DNA of 64,000 nt from Spirosoma fluviale (lineage in GTDB: Bacteria; Bacteroidota; Bacteroidia; Cytophagales; Spirosomataceae). A model generated the notes under the pieces. It saw only the letters and a program-made list of their open reading frames with translations. It made no database searches and had not been told where the DNA came from. Each line of letters begins with the position of its first letter. The stretch's first letter is position 1. The DNA lies in assembly GCA_945901025.1 (NCBI GenBank), contig CAMDJW010000001.1, positions 62,001 to 126,000 on the forward strand. The letters are read 5' to 3'. Shown here one piece after another: positions 17,717 to 28,464 of this stretch. The translations under genes and the position numbers were made by a program.

Positions 17717-19981
17717 TTATTTTACGGATGCTCTAATTATGTTTAATGCGCCACCTGCTTTGAACCATTCTATTTGTTGATCATTATAGGTATGATTCAC
17801 TAAAAATTCATCCTTTGAGCCATCAGCATGTGATAATTCAATCGTTAATGGTTTATCTGATGCAAAAGAAGTTAATCCTTTAATCGAGATAGAATCATTT
17901 TCTTGAATTTTATCATAATCTGAATCGTTTGAGAAAGTTAATGCTAACATCCCTTGTTTTTTCAAATTAGTTTCATGAATACGCGCAAATGATTTCACTA
18001 AAACTGCACGAACGCCAAGATGTCTTGGTTCCATAGCCGCGTGTTCACGTGAAGAACCTTCACCATAATTTGTATCACCAACTACAATAGTTCCAACCTT
18101 AGCTGCTTTGTAAGCTCTTTGTGTATTTGGTACCGTATCGTATTGACCATTCAATTGGCTTTTTACATTATCTGTTTTATCGTTATAAAAGTTAACGGCA
18201 CCGATCAACATATTATTTGAAATATTATCTAGGTGACCTCGATATTTTAACCAAGGACCTGCCATAGAAATATGATCCGTTGTACATTTCCCTTTCGCTT
18301 TTATTAATAATTTCAAATTAGTTAAATCGGTTCCTTCCCAAGCTGAGAATGGATCCAATAACTGTAAGCGATCTGAAGTTGGCGATACTTTAACCTGAAC
18401 TTGAGATCCATCTTCAGCAGGTGCTTGGTATCCTGCATCTTCTACACTAAATCCTTGCTTAGGTAATTCATCGCCTGAAGGTGCTTCTAAGTATACTTTT
18501 TCTCCTTTTTCATTCACTAAATGATCCGTTAAAGGATTGAATGTTAAATCTCCTGCGATAGCTAATGCCGTTACAATTTCGGGTGAAGCCACAAAAGCAA
18601 AGGTGTTGGGATTTCCATCTGCACGCTTAGCAAAATTTCGATTAAATGAGTGAACGATTGTGTTCTTTTCCGCTTTTTCAGCACCAGGTCTTGCCCATTG
18701 GCCAATACATGGTCCACAGGCATTCGAAAATACCGTTGCTCCGATTGAATTAAATGTGTCAATAAAACCGTCTCTTTCGATCGTGTAACGTACTAGTTCA
18801 GATCCTGGAGTGATGGTAAATTGAGCCTTAGTTTTTAACCCTTTAGCTGAAACTTGTTTCGCTAATGAAGCGGCTCTGGCTATATCTTCGTAAGATGAGT
18901 TGGTACAAGATCCAATTAAACCCACTTCAACCTTGGTAGGCCAACCATTTTTTTCAGCCATTTCTTTCATTTTTGAAATTGGCGTAGCTAAATCTGGAGT
19001 AAATGGACCATTTAAATAAGGTTCTAAGGTATTTAAATCGATTTCAATAACTTGGTCAAAATATTTCTCTGGATTTGCATATACTTCTGGATCTCCCGTT
19101 AAATGCTCTCTAACCTGGTTTGCTAAAGCTGCCACATCAGCACGGTCTGTAGATTCTAAATAACGAGCCATGGAATCATCATATCCAAATGTAGAGGTGG
19201 TTGCACCAATCTCCGCTCCCATATTACAAATAGTACCTTTTCCAGTACATGACATCGAAGTAGCTCCATCACCAAAATATTCTACCACACAACCTGTACC
19301 CCCTTTCACGGTTAATATCCCTGCCACTTTTAATATAACATCTTTGGCTGAAGTCCAGCCATTTAGATTTCCTGTTAATTTAACGCCAATAAGCTTTGGG
19401 AATTTTAGTTCCCAAGCCAAACCAGCCATCACATCACAAGCATCTGCTCCACCGACGCCAATAGCAATCATACCTAAACCACCTGCATTTACCGTATGTG
19501 AATCAGTACCGATCATCATACCCCCTGGGAATGCATAATTTTCTAAGACTACTTGGTGAATGATACCAGCTCCTGGCTTCCAAAATCCAATGCCATATTT
19601 ATCAGATACGGACGAAAGAAAATCATAAACTTCTTTATTTTTATCAACCGCCACTTTTAAATCGGTTGTTGACGCTACTTTTGCTTCAATTAAATGGTCA
19701 CAGTGTACTGTAGAAGGTACGGCGACTTGAGGCCTTCCAGCTTGCATAAATTGCAATAAGGCCATTTGAGCTGTTGCATCTTGCATGGCTACTCGGTCAG
19801 GCGCAAAATCTACGTATGAATTCCCTCTTGTAAACGTATTTGTAGGAGTCCCTTCCCATAAATGACTATAAAGAATTTTTTCAGTTAATGTCAGTGCTTT
19901 TCCTGTTAGTGAACGTGCTGCTGCTATGCGAGCTGGCATTTTGCTGTAAACAGCTTTAATCATTTCAATGTCAAAGGCCAT
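17717..19981 (-). CDS. Aconitate hydratase (mitochondrial type)
   Basis: TCA-cycle enzyme interconverting citrate and isocitrate through a [4Fe-4S] cluster. 754 aa, the length of the mitochondrial-type aconitase used by Bacteroidota rather than the ~890 aa AcnA. Cluster Cys ligands are in [10 protein letters not shown] and [10 protein letters not shown]. Substrate-binding stretches include [30 protein letters not shown] and [17 protein letters not shown] in the C-terminal swivelling domain. Monocistronic. Its upstream region contains TAATTTTG on the minus strand. Confidence 0.97.
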   Translation of the reverse strand: MAFDIEMIKAVYSKMPARIAAARSLTGKALTLTEKILYSHLWEGTPTNTFTRGNSYVDFAPDRVAMQDATAQMALLQFMQAGRPQVAVPSTVHCDHLIEAKVASTTDLKVAVDKNKEVYDFLSSVSDKYGIGFWKPGAGIIHQVVLENYAFPGGMMIGTDSHTVNAGGLGMIAIGVGGADACDVMAGLAWELKFPKLIGVKLTGNLNGWTSAKDVILKVAGILTVKGGTGCVVEYFGDGATSMSCTGKGTICNMGAEIGATTSTFGYDDSMARYLESTDRADVAALANQVREHLTGDPEVYANPEKYFDQVIEIDLNTLEPYLNGPFTPDLATPISKMKEMAEKNGWPTKVEVGLIGSCTNSSYEDIARAASLAKQVSAKGLKTKAQFTITPGSELVRYTIERDGFIDTFNSIGATVFSNACGPCIGQWARPGAEKAEKNTIVHSFNRNFAKRADGNPNTFAFVASPEIVTALAIAGDLTFNPLTDHLVNEKGEKVYLEAPSGDELPKQGFSVEDAGYQAPAEDGSQVQVKVSPTSDRLQLLDPFSAWEGTDLTNLKLLIKAKGKCTTDHISMAGPWLKYRGHLDNISNNMLIGAVNFYNDKTDNVKSQLNGQYDTVPNTQRAYKAAKVGTIVVGDTNYGEGSSREHAAMEPRHLGVRAVLVKSFARIHETNLKKQGMLALTFSNDSDYDKIQENDSISIKGLTSFASDKPLTIELSHADGSKDEFLVNHTYNDQQIEWFKAGGALNIIRASVK

Positions 19982-20010
19982 AAGATTAATTTGTTTTATA
20001 AAATTGTCTG

Positions 20011-20018
20011 CAAAATTA
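20011..20018 (-). promoter_or_regulatory. Candidate -7 element of the aconitase promoter
   Basis: TAATTTTG on the minus strand followed by C, 29 bp upstream of the aconitase ATG. No convincing -33 TTG at the right spacing. Confidence 0.4.
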
Positions 20019-20159
20019 ATAGATTAGGTTCAATTTTGCCACTAATTAGAAATATGATTTACTTTGTGCAAGTAATTTTTAAATAATAAAGAATTGAATA
20101 TCATAATTCTATCTTTTTTCTGTATTTTTTTCTAATTAATTTATCTCTTCGTGATTCAA

Positions 20160-22451
20160 ATGCGCGTAAAATTTCTCGTTTTTCTATTTTTTCTTACGAG
20201 ATCATTAATTCTTTGTGCGCAAGAGTCAAAGTCAGATTCTTTAATAAAATTGGCCATTAACACAGCTGCATATCATAGTTCAGATATCAATAAATTAATA
20301 TTCAATGTTCACTCAATTGAAAAAGCTAGATTTTCGAAATTTATCGGAATAGGAAAAAAAAGATTACAAAATGTTGAAGGAATTAAAGAGGGTCAATGGT
20401 ATGGGAATGAAACAATTTCTAAAGTTTATGTAGGAAATTTAAGCCAAATGATTCATGAGATAAATTATTTTAAGCCCTATCGAAAAAAAAGTGGAACCCC
20501 TAGCCTATTTTTTTGGCCAGACTTATATCAAGATTTTTTAGGAACCCAATGTATTTCTCCCTTGAATTACGATGGGTTTTATTATTATAATTATTCTTTT
20601 TTATCCGATACGCTTGTCGATAATCAAATCGTAAAACAGTTCGTTATTCAACCCAAATTTAAAACGGATCGATTATTTAAGGGTAAACTTACTCTTAGTC
20701 AAGATGGCTGGATTGTCCGTTGGGAAGGTGAAGTCTTATCAGATGATATATTGTATTTGATCGATTTGAAAAATACTTATTTTAATGGTAAATGGATACC
20801 TAAGCAATCTAATATACTAGTTAAAGGAGGTCTTTTAGGAATTGAAGGAGAATTTTTATTAAATCAAAACATTATAGGTCCGGTAGAAAATTGGACTATG
20901 CCACCTCAGATTTTTAGCACCCCCACAAATAAAAAGGAAATACTAAATATATCTGAGATAACTTTTGATGAAGTTTTTGTATCACAATTAATTAAGAATT
21001 TACATCTAGGACTCGTAAGAAAATGGAAATTAAGGCCTACTGCCGATAAAATAAGCATTGATTCGGTTGCATATAATTATTTGGATTTGATTCCAGAAAG
21101 ATCTGAATTAATCGATGAGATTCGAGAATCAACTGTTGAAACCACGATAGCTTCTTATGACGCACTTATAAAAACTCCTTTTAATCCAAGTCATTTAATT
21201 GTGAGTAAATCATTTTTTTTTGGTCAAATAAGGAAGGATTATTATCCTTTTGAAATATATTATAAATCTCCAGTATTTGATTCAAATTTTAATACAGTCG
21301 AAGGTTTTGTTGGTAATGCTGCGCTAGTTTTTAGGCGCCGATGGGCACCTTATAAATATATTGAGTTCGAAGCTTTAGGGCGCAGATCCTTTGGTTTAAA
21401 TCGAAATACAGGATATTTGAAATTAAGGTACAAAACAGAAAATTTCGATATTCATTTAACTGATGGCGATTATATTTCACAATTTAATGCTGATAATACT
21501 ATTTCATCCGAAATGAATTCTTTTTCTACTTTGTTTTTGAAAAATAATCAATTGAAAATTTTTCGAAAGGAATTTTGGAGTTTGTCATTGATAAATCGTT
21601 TTTCATCGAGATTTTATTTAAAAGCTTTGATAGAATCATCTAGACAAAGCCAAATGGATAATACGACTAACTTTTTTATAGTCAATTATTTGAATCGAAA
21701 TTTTAGCAGTAATAATCCCACTAACGAGGAATACAAAAAAGAAGGATTTGATACGCACAATTCTTTTATTTCACAGTTGCAATTGGCTTTCAGGCCATTT
21801 TTATCTTATTCGTACATTAATAATTTACGAGTTTTCGACTGGGGATCATCCCCTTTAGTTATTTTTAAATACCGCGCGGGTTGGCCGAATTTATTTAAAT
21901 CTAACATAAGCTTTCAATTGGTGGAGCTTTCCTATATTCAAAATATAAGTTTAAGTCCTTGGGTTAAAACAGGATTCATTCTTAATACCGGTACATTTAT
22001 AGGGGATAAACCCGTTTATTTTCAAGACTACAAACATTTTAATGGCGGTCTTAACTTAGTTCAAACTGGGGATATGCTAGCCAACCATCGACTTGTCGGG
22101 TATTATCAGAATTTATCCAGTGGAGCAAATCAACGGTTAAATGTTAATCATTACGAGTATAGCACCGCAGGCAATTATGTAGAGGCGTTGTCTCAATTCC
22201 AGTTTACAAATTTATGGTTGAAACCATTATTAGGCTTTAAGAAAGCTTATGTAAAAGAACTATTGATTGCCAATGCCTATTATATTAATAACCAAAACCT
22301 ATTTTATAATGAAATTGGATATGGTTTAGACGGAGTAATGAAAGTATTACGATTAGAAGCAATAGCAAACTTTAATAATGGCCAATTTAATTATGTAGGT
22401 TTGCGACTGAATATAAACTCAAGAATTAGAATTGGTAATATTCCAGAATAA
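20160..22451 (+). CDS. DUF5686 family outer-membrane protein (no regulatory domain)
   Basis: About 763 aa. The signal peptide MRVKFLVFLFFLTRSLILCAQ is followed by a DUF5686 region whose order of features parallels the gene at 11011: FWPDLYQDFLGTQCISPLNYDGFYYYNYSF corresponds to the NFYSPKIWGYLISPVAP block, and LFKGKLTLSQDGW to LFEGVISVVEDTW. It lacks the N-terminal carboxypeptidase-regulatory domain. The C-terminal third is strand-rich and barrel-like. The ORF track starts at a GTG (20151); the ATG at 20160 gives a better signal peptide. Function unknown; neighbours (aconitase, topA) give no hint. Confidence 0.8.
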   Translation: MRVKFLVFLFFLTRSLILCAQESKSDSLIKLAINTAAYHSSDINKLIFNVHSIEKARFSKFIGIGKKRLQNVEGIKEGQWYGNETISKVYVGNLSQMIHEINYFKPYRKKSGTPSLFFWPDLYQDFLGTQCISPLNYDGFYYYNYSFLSDTLVDNQIVKQFVIQPKFKTDRLFKGKLTLSQDGWIVRWEGEVLSDDILYLIDLKNTYFNGKWIPKQSNILVKGGLLGIEGEFLLNQNIIGPVENWTMPPQIFSTPTNKKEILNISEITFDEVFVSQLIKNLHLGLVRKWKLRPTADKISIDSVAYNYLDLIPERSELIDEIRESTVETTIASYDALIKTPFNPSHLIVSKSFFFGQIRKDYYPFEIYYKSPVFDSNFNTVEGFVGNAALVFRRRWAPYKYIEFEALGRRSFGLNRNTGYLKLRYKTENFDIHLTDGDYISQFNADNTISSEMNSFSTLFLKNNQLKIFRKEFWSLSLINRFSSRFYLKALIESSRQSQMDNTTNFFIVNYLNRNFSSNNPTNEEYKKEGFDTHNSFISQLQLAFRPFLSYSYINNLRVFDWGSSPLVIFKYRAGWPNLFKSNISFQLVELSYIQNISLSPWVKTGFILNTGTFIGDKPVYFQDYKHFNGGLNLVQTGDMLANHRLVGYYQNLSSGANQRLNVNHYEYSTAGNYVEALSQFQFTNLWLKPLLGFKKAYVKELLIANAYYINNQNLFYNEIGYGLDGVMKVLRLEAIANFNNGQFNYVGLRLNINSRIRIGNIPE

Positions 22452-22485
22452 TTTTTTAATTATTTCAATCAGGTTAAAAAATCTA

Positions 22486-22518
22486 TTTGAATAAATACAT
22501 TTTAAGCACTTATATTTG
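22486..22518 (+). promoter_or_regulatory. topA promoter
   Basis: TTTG (22486-22489), 21-nt spacer, TATATTTG (22511-22518), matching the Bacteroidota consensus; 35 bp upstream of the topA ATG. Confidence 0.7.
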
Positions 22519-22553
22519 CGGTCTTTTAAAATTACATATTTCTAAAATTTGAA

Positions 22554-25043
22554 ATGGCAAAAAATTTAGTCATCGTAGAGTCCCCGGCAAAAGCTAAAAC
22601 AATTGAAGGTTATTTAGGGAAAGATTTTATTGTAAAATCATCCTTCGGTCATGTTAGAGATTTGCCCACGAAAGGTGACAAGGTTATTGATGTGGATAAT
22701 GATTTTACACCTACTTATGTAATATCACCAGATAAAACGAAAGTCATTTCTGATTTAAAGAGTTTAGCCAAATCATCCGATGAAGTTTGGTTAGCCACTG
22801 ACGATGACCGTGAAGGAGAATCTATTTCATGGCATTTAAAAGAAGCATTAGGATTAAAAAATACAACCAAACGTATTGTTTTTAGAGAGATTACGGAAAC
22901 TGCAATCAAAAAAGCTCTTCTAAATCCTCGAGAAATTGACATGGATTTAGTTAATGCCCAACAAGCTCGTAGGATCATGGATCGCCTGATCGGTTTTGAA
23001 TTATCTCCTGTTTTATGGTCTAAAGTGCAAAGAGGTTTATCTGCAGGTCGAGTTCAATCCGTTGCCGTTCGATTAATTGTAGAGCGTGAAAAAGAAATAG
23101 ATAATCATAAAGCTATTTCTAGTTTTAAAGCAGTAGCTATATTTGATTTGCCTGGAAAAAAGGTTTTAAAAGCAGAATTATCGAAATCATTTGCTAAAGA
23201 AAATGAAGCAGTTGACTTTTTGAAAAAATGCGTGGGCGCTACTTTTTCAATCAAAAATTTAGAAACTAAACCTGCAATTAAAACCCCAACAGCTCCTTTT
23301 ACGACTTCTACCTTGCAACAGGAAGCCTCAAGAAAATTAGGTTATGCGGTGGCGACTACTATGTCTATCGCGCAGAAATTATATGAGTCAGGACGTATTT
23401 CTTACATGAGAACTGATTCTACGATGCTTTCTCAAGAAGCAAGGGATAAGGCAAAAATAGCCATTGAAACTGCATATGGATCGAAATTTCACCTTGAACG
23501 GCAGTTTAAAACTAAGTCTGAAAATGCGCAAGAGGCCCACGAGGCCATAAGACCAACGGATTTCGGATTGAGCACCATTTCGGGTGATGCCCGAGAAAAA
23601 CGTTTGTATGAATTGATTTGGAAAAGGGCCATAGCTTCCCAAATGGCTGATGCAAAAATTGAAAGAACCATTGCTCAAATAGATATTTCCACAACCCCCG
23701 AAATTTTAGTTGCTCAAGGAGAGGTCATCGCTTTTGAAGGGTTTTTAAAAGCTTATTTAGAAGGGAAAGATGAAGATGAAGAGGATGAAAACAAGGATAT
23801 GTTACCTCCGTTAAACGTAGGTCAAATATTAGATATTAATGAATTAAAAGCTTCAGAGCGATTTACTAGGCCTTCTGCACGTTATACAGAGGCTAGCTTA
23901 GTGAAAGCTTTAGAGGAACGAGGAATTGGTAGACCATCTACTTATGCGCCAACAATCTCTACCATTATCAAGCGGGCCTATGTAGTTAAGGAAGATCGCG
24001 ATGGAAAAGAAAGGAAATTTCAAACTTGGATTTTAAAAGATGATGAAATATCAGGTTCATTGAATTCCGAAATTGTAGGAACAGAGAAAGCAAAATTATT
24101 TCCAACTCATATTGGTACTTTGGTGACAGAATTTCTGGTTGATAACTTTGAAAACGTTGTGGATTATACATTTACAGCAGAAATGGAAGATCAATTTGAC
24201 AATATTGCCAAGGGTAAATTAGAGTGGACGGTTTTAATGAAAAGTTTTTATTCAAGCTTTCATCAAACAATCGAGGATAGTAAGTCAATAACGAGAACTT
24301 CCATCGGTGGAGGAAGAGAATTAGGATTAGATCCTGAAACAGGTAAGAAAATTTCAGTTAGACTAGGAAGGTTTGGTCCATTTGTTCAATTAGGAGAATC
24401 TGGAGAAGAAGAAAAGCCAACATTTGCTAATTTAAGTAACAATCATAATATAGCTACATTGACTTTAGATGAAGCAATTTTACTTTTAGCTAGACCAAAA
24501 TTACCAAGAGAAATAGGTATTTTTGAAGACAATCCTGTGATTATTGGTGCAGGTAAATTAGGACCTTATATTAAATTGGACGGCAAATTCACGAGCTTGC
24601 CCGTTGATTTTGATCCTTTTTCCATTGATTTAGAAACGGCATTGTTAGTTATAAAAAGTGCAGCTTTAGCCGCAGAATCTGCTGGCTTAGGGTTTTTTGA
24701 AGAAAGTTTGATTGAAACTGGAAAAGGTCGTTTCGGACCCTATGTCAAGCATAATAGCAAATATTACTCTTTAGGGAAAACGGATAATTTAACGACTATC
24801 ACCCAAGAGCGCGCCATCGAATTAATTTTAGCTAAAAGAACTCTTGAGGCCAATAAATTCATCAAAGAATTTCCAGATAATGACATGGTTAAAATTGTTA
24901 ATGGAATGTACGGTCCATATATTCAAATTGGGAAGAGAAATGTGAAAATACCGAAGGGTCAAAAACCAGAGGATTTAACTTTAGAAGAATGTTTAGCTTT
25001 AGATGATGCTTCTCCTGTAGCAACGAAAAAGCGAAAAAAATAG
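22554..25043 (+). CDS. topA: DNA topoisomerase I
   Basis: Type IA topoisomerase that relaxes negative supercoils; 829 aa. The Toprim domain (MAKNLVIVESPAKAKTIEGYLG ... DDDREGESISWH) is followed by the catalytic domain with the active tyrosine in ISYMRTDST (about residue 284). The C-terminal third carries repeated units of the type GKKISVRLGRFGPFVQLG, GKLGPYIKLDGK, GKGRFGPYVKH and NGMYGPYIQIG (Toprim C-terminal repeats). These replace the tetracysteine zinc ribbons of E. coli TopA, and I see no CxxC pairs. It ends in a basic tail. folD follows after 9 bp, probably co-transcribed. Confidence 0.98.
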   Translation: MAKNLVIVESPAKAKTIEGYLGKDFIVKSSFGHVRDLPTKGDKVIDVDNDFTPTYVISPDKTKVISDLKSLAKSSDEVWLATDDDREGESISWHLKEALGLKNTTKRIVFREITETAIKKALLNPREIDMDLVNAQQARRIMDRLIGFELSPVLWSKVQRGLSAGRVQSVAVRLIVEREKEIDNHKAISSFKAVAIFDLPGKKVLKAELSKSFAKENEAVDFLKKCVGATFSIKNLETKPAIKTPTAPFTTSTLQQEASRKLGYAVATTMSIAQKLYESGRISYMRTDSTMLSQEARDKAKIAIETAYGSKFHLERQFKTKSENAQEAHEAIRPTDFGLSTISGDAREKRLYELIWKRAIASQMADAKIERTIAQIDISTTPEILVAQGEVIAFEGFLKAYLEGKDEDEEDENKDMLPPLNVGQILDINELKASERFTRPSARYTEASLVKALEERGIGRPSTYAPTISTIIKRAYVVKEDRDGKERKFQTWILKDDEISGSLNSEIVGTEKAKLFPTHIGTLVTEFLVDNFENVVDYTFTAEMEDQFDNIAKGKLEWTVLMKSFYSSFHQTIEDSKSITRTSIGGGRELGLDPETGKKISVRLGRFGPFVQLGESGEEEKPTFANLSNNHNIATLTLDEAILLLARPKLPREIGIFEDNPVIIGAGKLGPYIKLDGKFTSLPVDFDPFSIDLETALLVIKSAALAAESAGLGFFEESLIETGKGRFGPYVKHNSKYYSLGKTDNLTTITQERAIELILAKRTLEANKFIKEFPDNDMVKIVNGMYGPYIQIGKRNVKIPKGQKPEDLTLEECLALDDASPVATKKRKK

Positions 25044-25052
25044 ATTAAAATT

Positions 25053-25937
25053 ATGGGTCAAATTATAGATGGAAAATTTGTAGCCGAGACAATGAAATCG
25101 GCTATTGCCTTAGAAGTTTCAGAACTGATTAATGCAGGCAAAAGACCTCCACATTTAGTCGCTATTTTGGTTGGAAATAATGGAGCCTCTGAAACTTATG
25201 TGGCCAATAAGGTTAAATCTTGTGAAGAATTAGGCTTTATTTCTACTTTATTGCGCTTCCCTACCTCTATTTCGGAAAATGAATTGCTTGAACAAGTTTT
25301 AAAAATTAATCATAATGCTGAAATGGATGGGTTAATTGTACAATTACCCCTACCCGATCATATAAATCCAGACCGAATTATGGAAACAATCGACCCACGC
25401 AAGGATGTGGATGGTTTTCATCCCATCAATATTGGTCGAATGGCTAAAGGATTACCTGCTTATATTTCTGCTACTCCTCAAGGTGTTTTAGATTTATTAG
25501 CTTATTATAAGATTGAAACTGCTGGAAAACATTGTGTGGTTGTTGGAAGAAGTCAAATTGTAGGTTTACCTATGTCTATTCTAATGCAACGAAATCACCA
25601 AGTAGGCAATTGTACCGTTACTTTAACACATTCTAAGACTAAAAATTTAGTTGAAATTTGCCAACAAGCCGATATATTGATCGCGGCTTTAGGTAAACCT
25701 GAATTCCTGAATGCTTCTTATGTTAAAAAAGGGGCTGTAATTATTGACGTGGGTTTAACTCGTGTTGTCGATGAATCTAAAAAGTCTGGATTTGCGCTTA
25801 AAGGTGATGTGAATTTTGATGATGTATTTGAAAAATGCTCCTATATCACTCCAGTGCCCAAAGGTGTAGGACCTATGACCATAGTTTCTTTAATGAAAAA
25901 TACTCTATTGGCCGCAAAAGGAGTTATTTATTCCTAA
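25053..25937 (+). CDS. folD: Bifunctional methylenetetrahydrofolate dehydrogenase/cyclohydrolase
   Basis: Interconverts 5,10-methylene-, methenyl- and 10-formyl-tetrahydrofolate using NADP. 294 aa. Signatures seen are [14 protein letters not shown] (catalytic Tyr and Lys), [42 protein letters not shown] in the dinucleotide fold, and the C-terminal [11 protein letters not shown]. Co-directional with topA (9-bp gap). The 3' end overlaps the convergent methyltransferase gene by 4 bp; a small hairpin with a T run in that gene (25965-25984) may end its transcript. Confidence 0.98.
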   Translation: MGQIIDGKFVAETMKSAIALEVSELINAGKRPPHLVAILVGNNGASETYVANKVKSCEELGFISTLLRFPTSISENELLEQVLKINHNAEMDGLIVQLPLPDHINPDRIMETIDPRKDVDGFHPINIGRMAKGLPAYISATPQGVLDLLAYYKIETAGKHCVVVGRSQIVGLPMSILMQRNHQVGNCTVTLTHSKTKNLVEICQQADILIAALGKPEFLNASYVKKGAVIIDVGLTRVVDESKKSGFALKGDVNFDDVFEKCSYITPVPKGVGPMTIVSLMKNTLLAAKGVIYS

Positions 25938-26842
25938 GCTTCTTGATATAAATAACGATGAAATACTCCTAATGGGAGTTTTTTGTTAAATGAATCATTC
26001 AAATAGATTTCACCAAATTCTGCGTTTTTAGGCACATCAAAAATGCTATTCATTAGATTTTCTACCACAAGCGTTGAGAATCCCAATGAATACACATTGG
26101 TTAATAATATATGTTCTCTAGGGTCTAAAATTTCTTTTACGGACTTCAACATATCATCTATTTGTTCCTCTAAAACCCATTTTTCGCCATCTGGACCCCT
26201 TCCATAGGCTGGAGGATCTAAAAGGATTCCTTGATAAAAGTTTCCTCTTCTTGCTTCCCTTTTTACAAATTTTAGCGCATCTTCTGCCATCCAACGAATT
26301 GAGTCCAAATGGGAGGCTTCCATATTTTCTCTAGCCCAAGACAATACGGGCTTAACTGAATCTACATGCGTCACTTCTGCTCCCATTTGTCGGCATACCA
26401 AACTCGCTCCTCCTGTATAGGCAAAAAGATTTAAAAATTTGGGTTTATCGTTTTTGAGTTTTGGAATGTTTTCAGCTAAAAATTCCCAGTTAGAGGCTTG
26501 TTCAGGAAATATACCTACATGCTTAAATGACGACAAGGAGATTTTGAAATTTAAATTCAATAAATCCGATTTATATTGGATAAACCATTTTTCAGGTGTC
26601 TTCTTTTGTATATCCCAAAAGCCTTTTTCAGAACTTCCTTTCTCTTTTTTGAAATAAGCATCCGTTTTTGAAACCCAAGTTTCATCTGAGAGTGATTTGC
26701 CCCAAACTGCCTGAGGTTCAGGTCTTCTAACACAAAAACTTCCAAATTGCTCTAACTTTTCAAATCCACCTGAATCAATTAATTCATAAGACTTACCCCA
26801 AAATTCGGGAGTATCAATAGATATACTAGTTGTATTTTTCAA
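25934..26842 (-). CDS. Class I SAM-dependent (rRNA-type) methyltransferase
   Basis: 302 aa. The Rossmann methyltransferase core has motif [21 protein letters not shown], the acidic SAM-ribose loop [16 protein letters not shown], and motif [13 protein letters not shown]. This matches the COG1092-type family that includes the 23S rRNA m5C methyltransferase RlmI. The N-terminal ~100 residues do not form a recognisable PUA domain, so RNA as substrate is inferred. Last gene of a five-gene minus-strand operon, 1 bp after the secreted-protein gene. Confidence 0.85.
   Translation of the reverse strand: MKNTTSISIDTPEFWGKSYELIDSGGFEKLEQFGSFCVRRPEPQAVWGKSLSDETWVSKTDAYFKKEKGSSEKGFWDIQKKTPEKWFIQYKSDLLNLNFKISLSSFKHVGIFPEQASNWEFLAENIPKLKNDKPKFLNLFAYTGGASLVCRQMGAEVTHVDSVKPVLSWARENMEASHLDSIRWMAEDALKFVKREARRGNFYQGILLDPPAYGRGPDGEKWVLEEQIDDMLKSVKEILDPREHILLTNVYSLGFSTLVVENLMNSIFDVPKNAEFGEIYLNDSFNKKLPLGVFHRYLYQEA
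25965..25984 (+). terminator. Possible weak folD terminator inside the opposing gene
   Basis: Stem ACTCC / GGAGT with 5-nt loop followed by six T residues. The stem is short, and it lies within the C-terminal coding sequence of the minus-strand methyltransferase. Confidence 0.4.
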
Positions 26843-26843
26843 T

Positions 26844-28460
26844 TTAAGGATTGATTTGAATTTTGTTTAAGAAGAAAACGTTTCTTCTACCTTCTTCTTG
26901 GTTCGTAATCGTTTGATATCCATCGGCAATGAAATAAGGACCATACCAATAGTTAATTTCGGATTTCACGGTTCTTCTTACCTTATCTGATTTATCTTCT
27001 GGTATGATTTCTTGAACTCTTATGGCTTCATTTTTACCATAATCTGAAATTGATTTGGTAATAATTTTATCCTCTTGATGGTAAGACAAATAAACCGTAT
27101 TACTAACTACGGAGGCTTTTATTTTCTGAATCAACTTTGATTCTCTACTATCATTTAAATCAATGCAATGATCCCAAAGCAATTTTCCATCCTTATCTAA
27201 CTCAGCAATGACGGCATGCGTATAAATCCAACCATCAAATTGCTGCTGGTTGCCATATGAATTATATCCTCGGTAACCCCACGGACTATAATAGCTTGAA
27301 AATGGCGAATACATTCCATAATTTCCATACCCCCAACGATAAGGATTCATCATATTCCAATAGGGCGAATAGAACCCACCTAAGCCGCCCATCAACATAG
27401 ACCCACCAAACGGACTATAATTATTGTATTTGTAATCCGGATAGAATGCCTCAGCAATGATGATATAATTTTCTCCATTTTTGATTATATCATGCATAAG
27501 CAACCGATAATCTAATCTCAAATCCTCTCCTTTAATTTCTTTATCCTTTATTTTTTTCTCCTGCCTCTCCTTTTGTTTAGGAGTTAAAAAGTTAAAAAAG
27601 TCATTAAATTTTGTGAAACTATAATAAGTTGATTTAATGATATTACCATCTATAAACGAGTTGAAATATAAACCCTGTGAACTAGGACCTCGCGATGAAC
27701 CTATACTGTTTTTGTGGCCGTAAGTCCCTACAATTACTTGCAATGAGTCATTTATTTGATTTAATTTCCCATTCATCATCGCAAATTCTTCACTAGGATT
27801 CATATAGACTTGACCGATTTGATTCCCGTCTTCATCAAAGGATTTGATGATTAATTGATAATCTTTGGCCTTACTGCCGACCGAATAAGTTACATTAATT
27901 TGTTGTTGAATGGTGTCTAAATCCATGGATTGAATTTCAGCTTGTCCTTTTACAACAGCTGGTAAAATTCTTGTTTTACGCTCTTTTAAATTGGTAAATA
28001 ATATGATCGGTTGATTATTCACCATTCCGCCTATGAATAATGAGTAATTTAAGGCCTTGAAATTTGAAATTTCAATGCGGTCCACGGAATAAATTTGGTA
28101 TTTAGTAATTTCTCCGGAATTTACCTTTACTCTGAAAATAACATATGAATTGCTTCTGAATCGGCTAAATAGTAATGATAAAATAGTTCCATCAAAGCTA
28201 GAAGTAACATAATCTAAATTGGACTCTAAATTTGTATTACTGCTCCATATTTGCTCTAAATCAGTAGAAAATTTTCGAATGTTAAATGATTGCTTATTTA
28301 ATTGTGATAACACGATAACACCTTGGTCGCCGATAGGAATATTAAATGATTCCAAATCAGTTCCCTGAATGGGAAATTCTATTCTTTTATTATTTATTTG
28401 ACCCAAAGCAATTGGTATAGCTACAATTTGAAAAACGATAATTATAAATAGATTTTTCAT
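26844..28460 (-). CDS. Secreted protein of unknown function with a Gly/Tyr-rich insert
   Basis: 538 aa, with a signal peptide (MKNLFIIIVFQIVAIPIALGQ) and no lipobox, so periplasmic or surface exposed. Most of the chain looks like successive short beta strands (propeller-like). Between about residues 345 and 405 lies a low-complexity stretch dominated by Gly, Tyr, Ser, Asn and Pro (for example GGFYSPYWNMMNPYRWGYG), absent from the rest. I do not recognise the family. It is embedded in an operon with cytoplasmic enzymes (menB, EVE, methyltransferase), 4 bp after the EVE gene, which does not explain it. Confidence 0.75.
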   Translation of the reverse strand: MKNLFIIIVFQIVAIPIALGQINNKRIEFPIQGTDLESFNIPIGDQGVIVLSQLNKQSFNIRKFSTDLEQIWSSNTNLESNLDYVTSSFDGTILSLLFSRFRSNSYVIFRVKVNSGEITKYQIYSVDRIEISNFKALNYSLFIGGMVNNQPIILFTNLKERKTRILPAVVKGQAEIQSMDLDTIQQQINVTYSVGSKAKDYQLIIKSFDEDGNQIGQVYMNPSEEFAMMNGKLNQINDSLQVIVGTYGHKNSIGSSRGPSSQGLYFNSFIDGNIIKSTYYSFTKFNDFFNFLTPKQKERQEKKIKDKEIKGEDLRLDYRLLMHDIIKNGENYIIIAEAFYPDYKYNNYSPFGGSMLMGGLGGFYSPYWNMMNPYRWGYGNYGMYSPFSSYYSPWGYRGYNSYGNQQQFDGWIYTHAVIAELDKDGKLLWDHCIDLNDSRESKLIQKIKASVVSNTVYLSYHQEDKIITKSISDYGKNEAIRVQEIIPEDKSDKVRRTVKSEINYWYGPYFIADGYQTITNQEEGRRNVFFLNKIQINP

Positions 28461-28464
28461 AATA

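Noticed and set aside
19170-19538. 122-aa plus-strand ORF inside the aconitase gene
   Set aside because: Pro/Ile-rich shadow frame opposite a clear, full-length aconitase; no family features.
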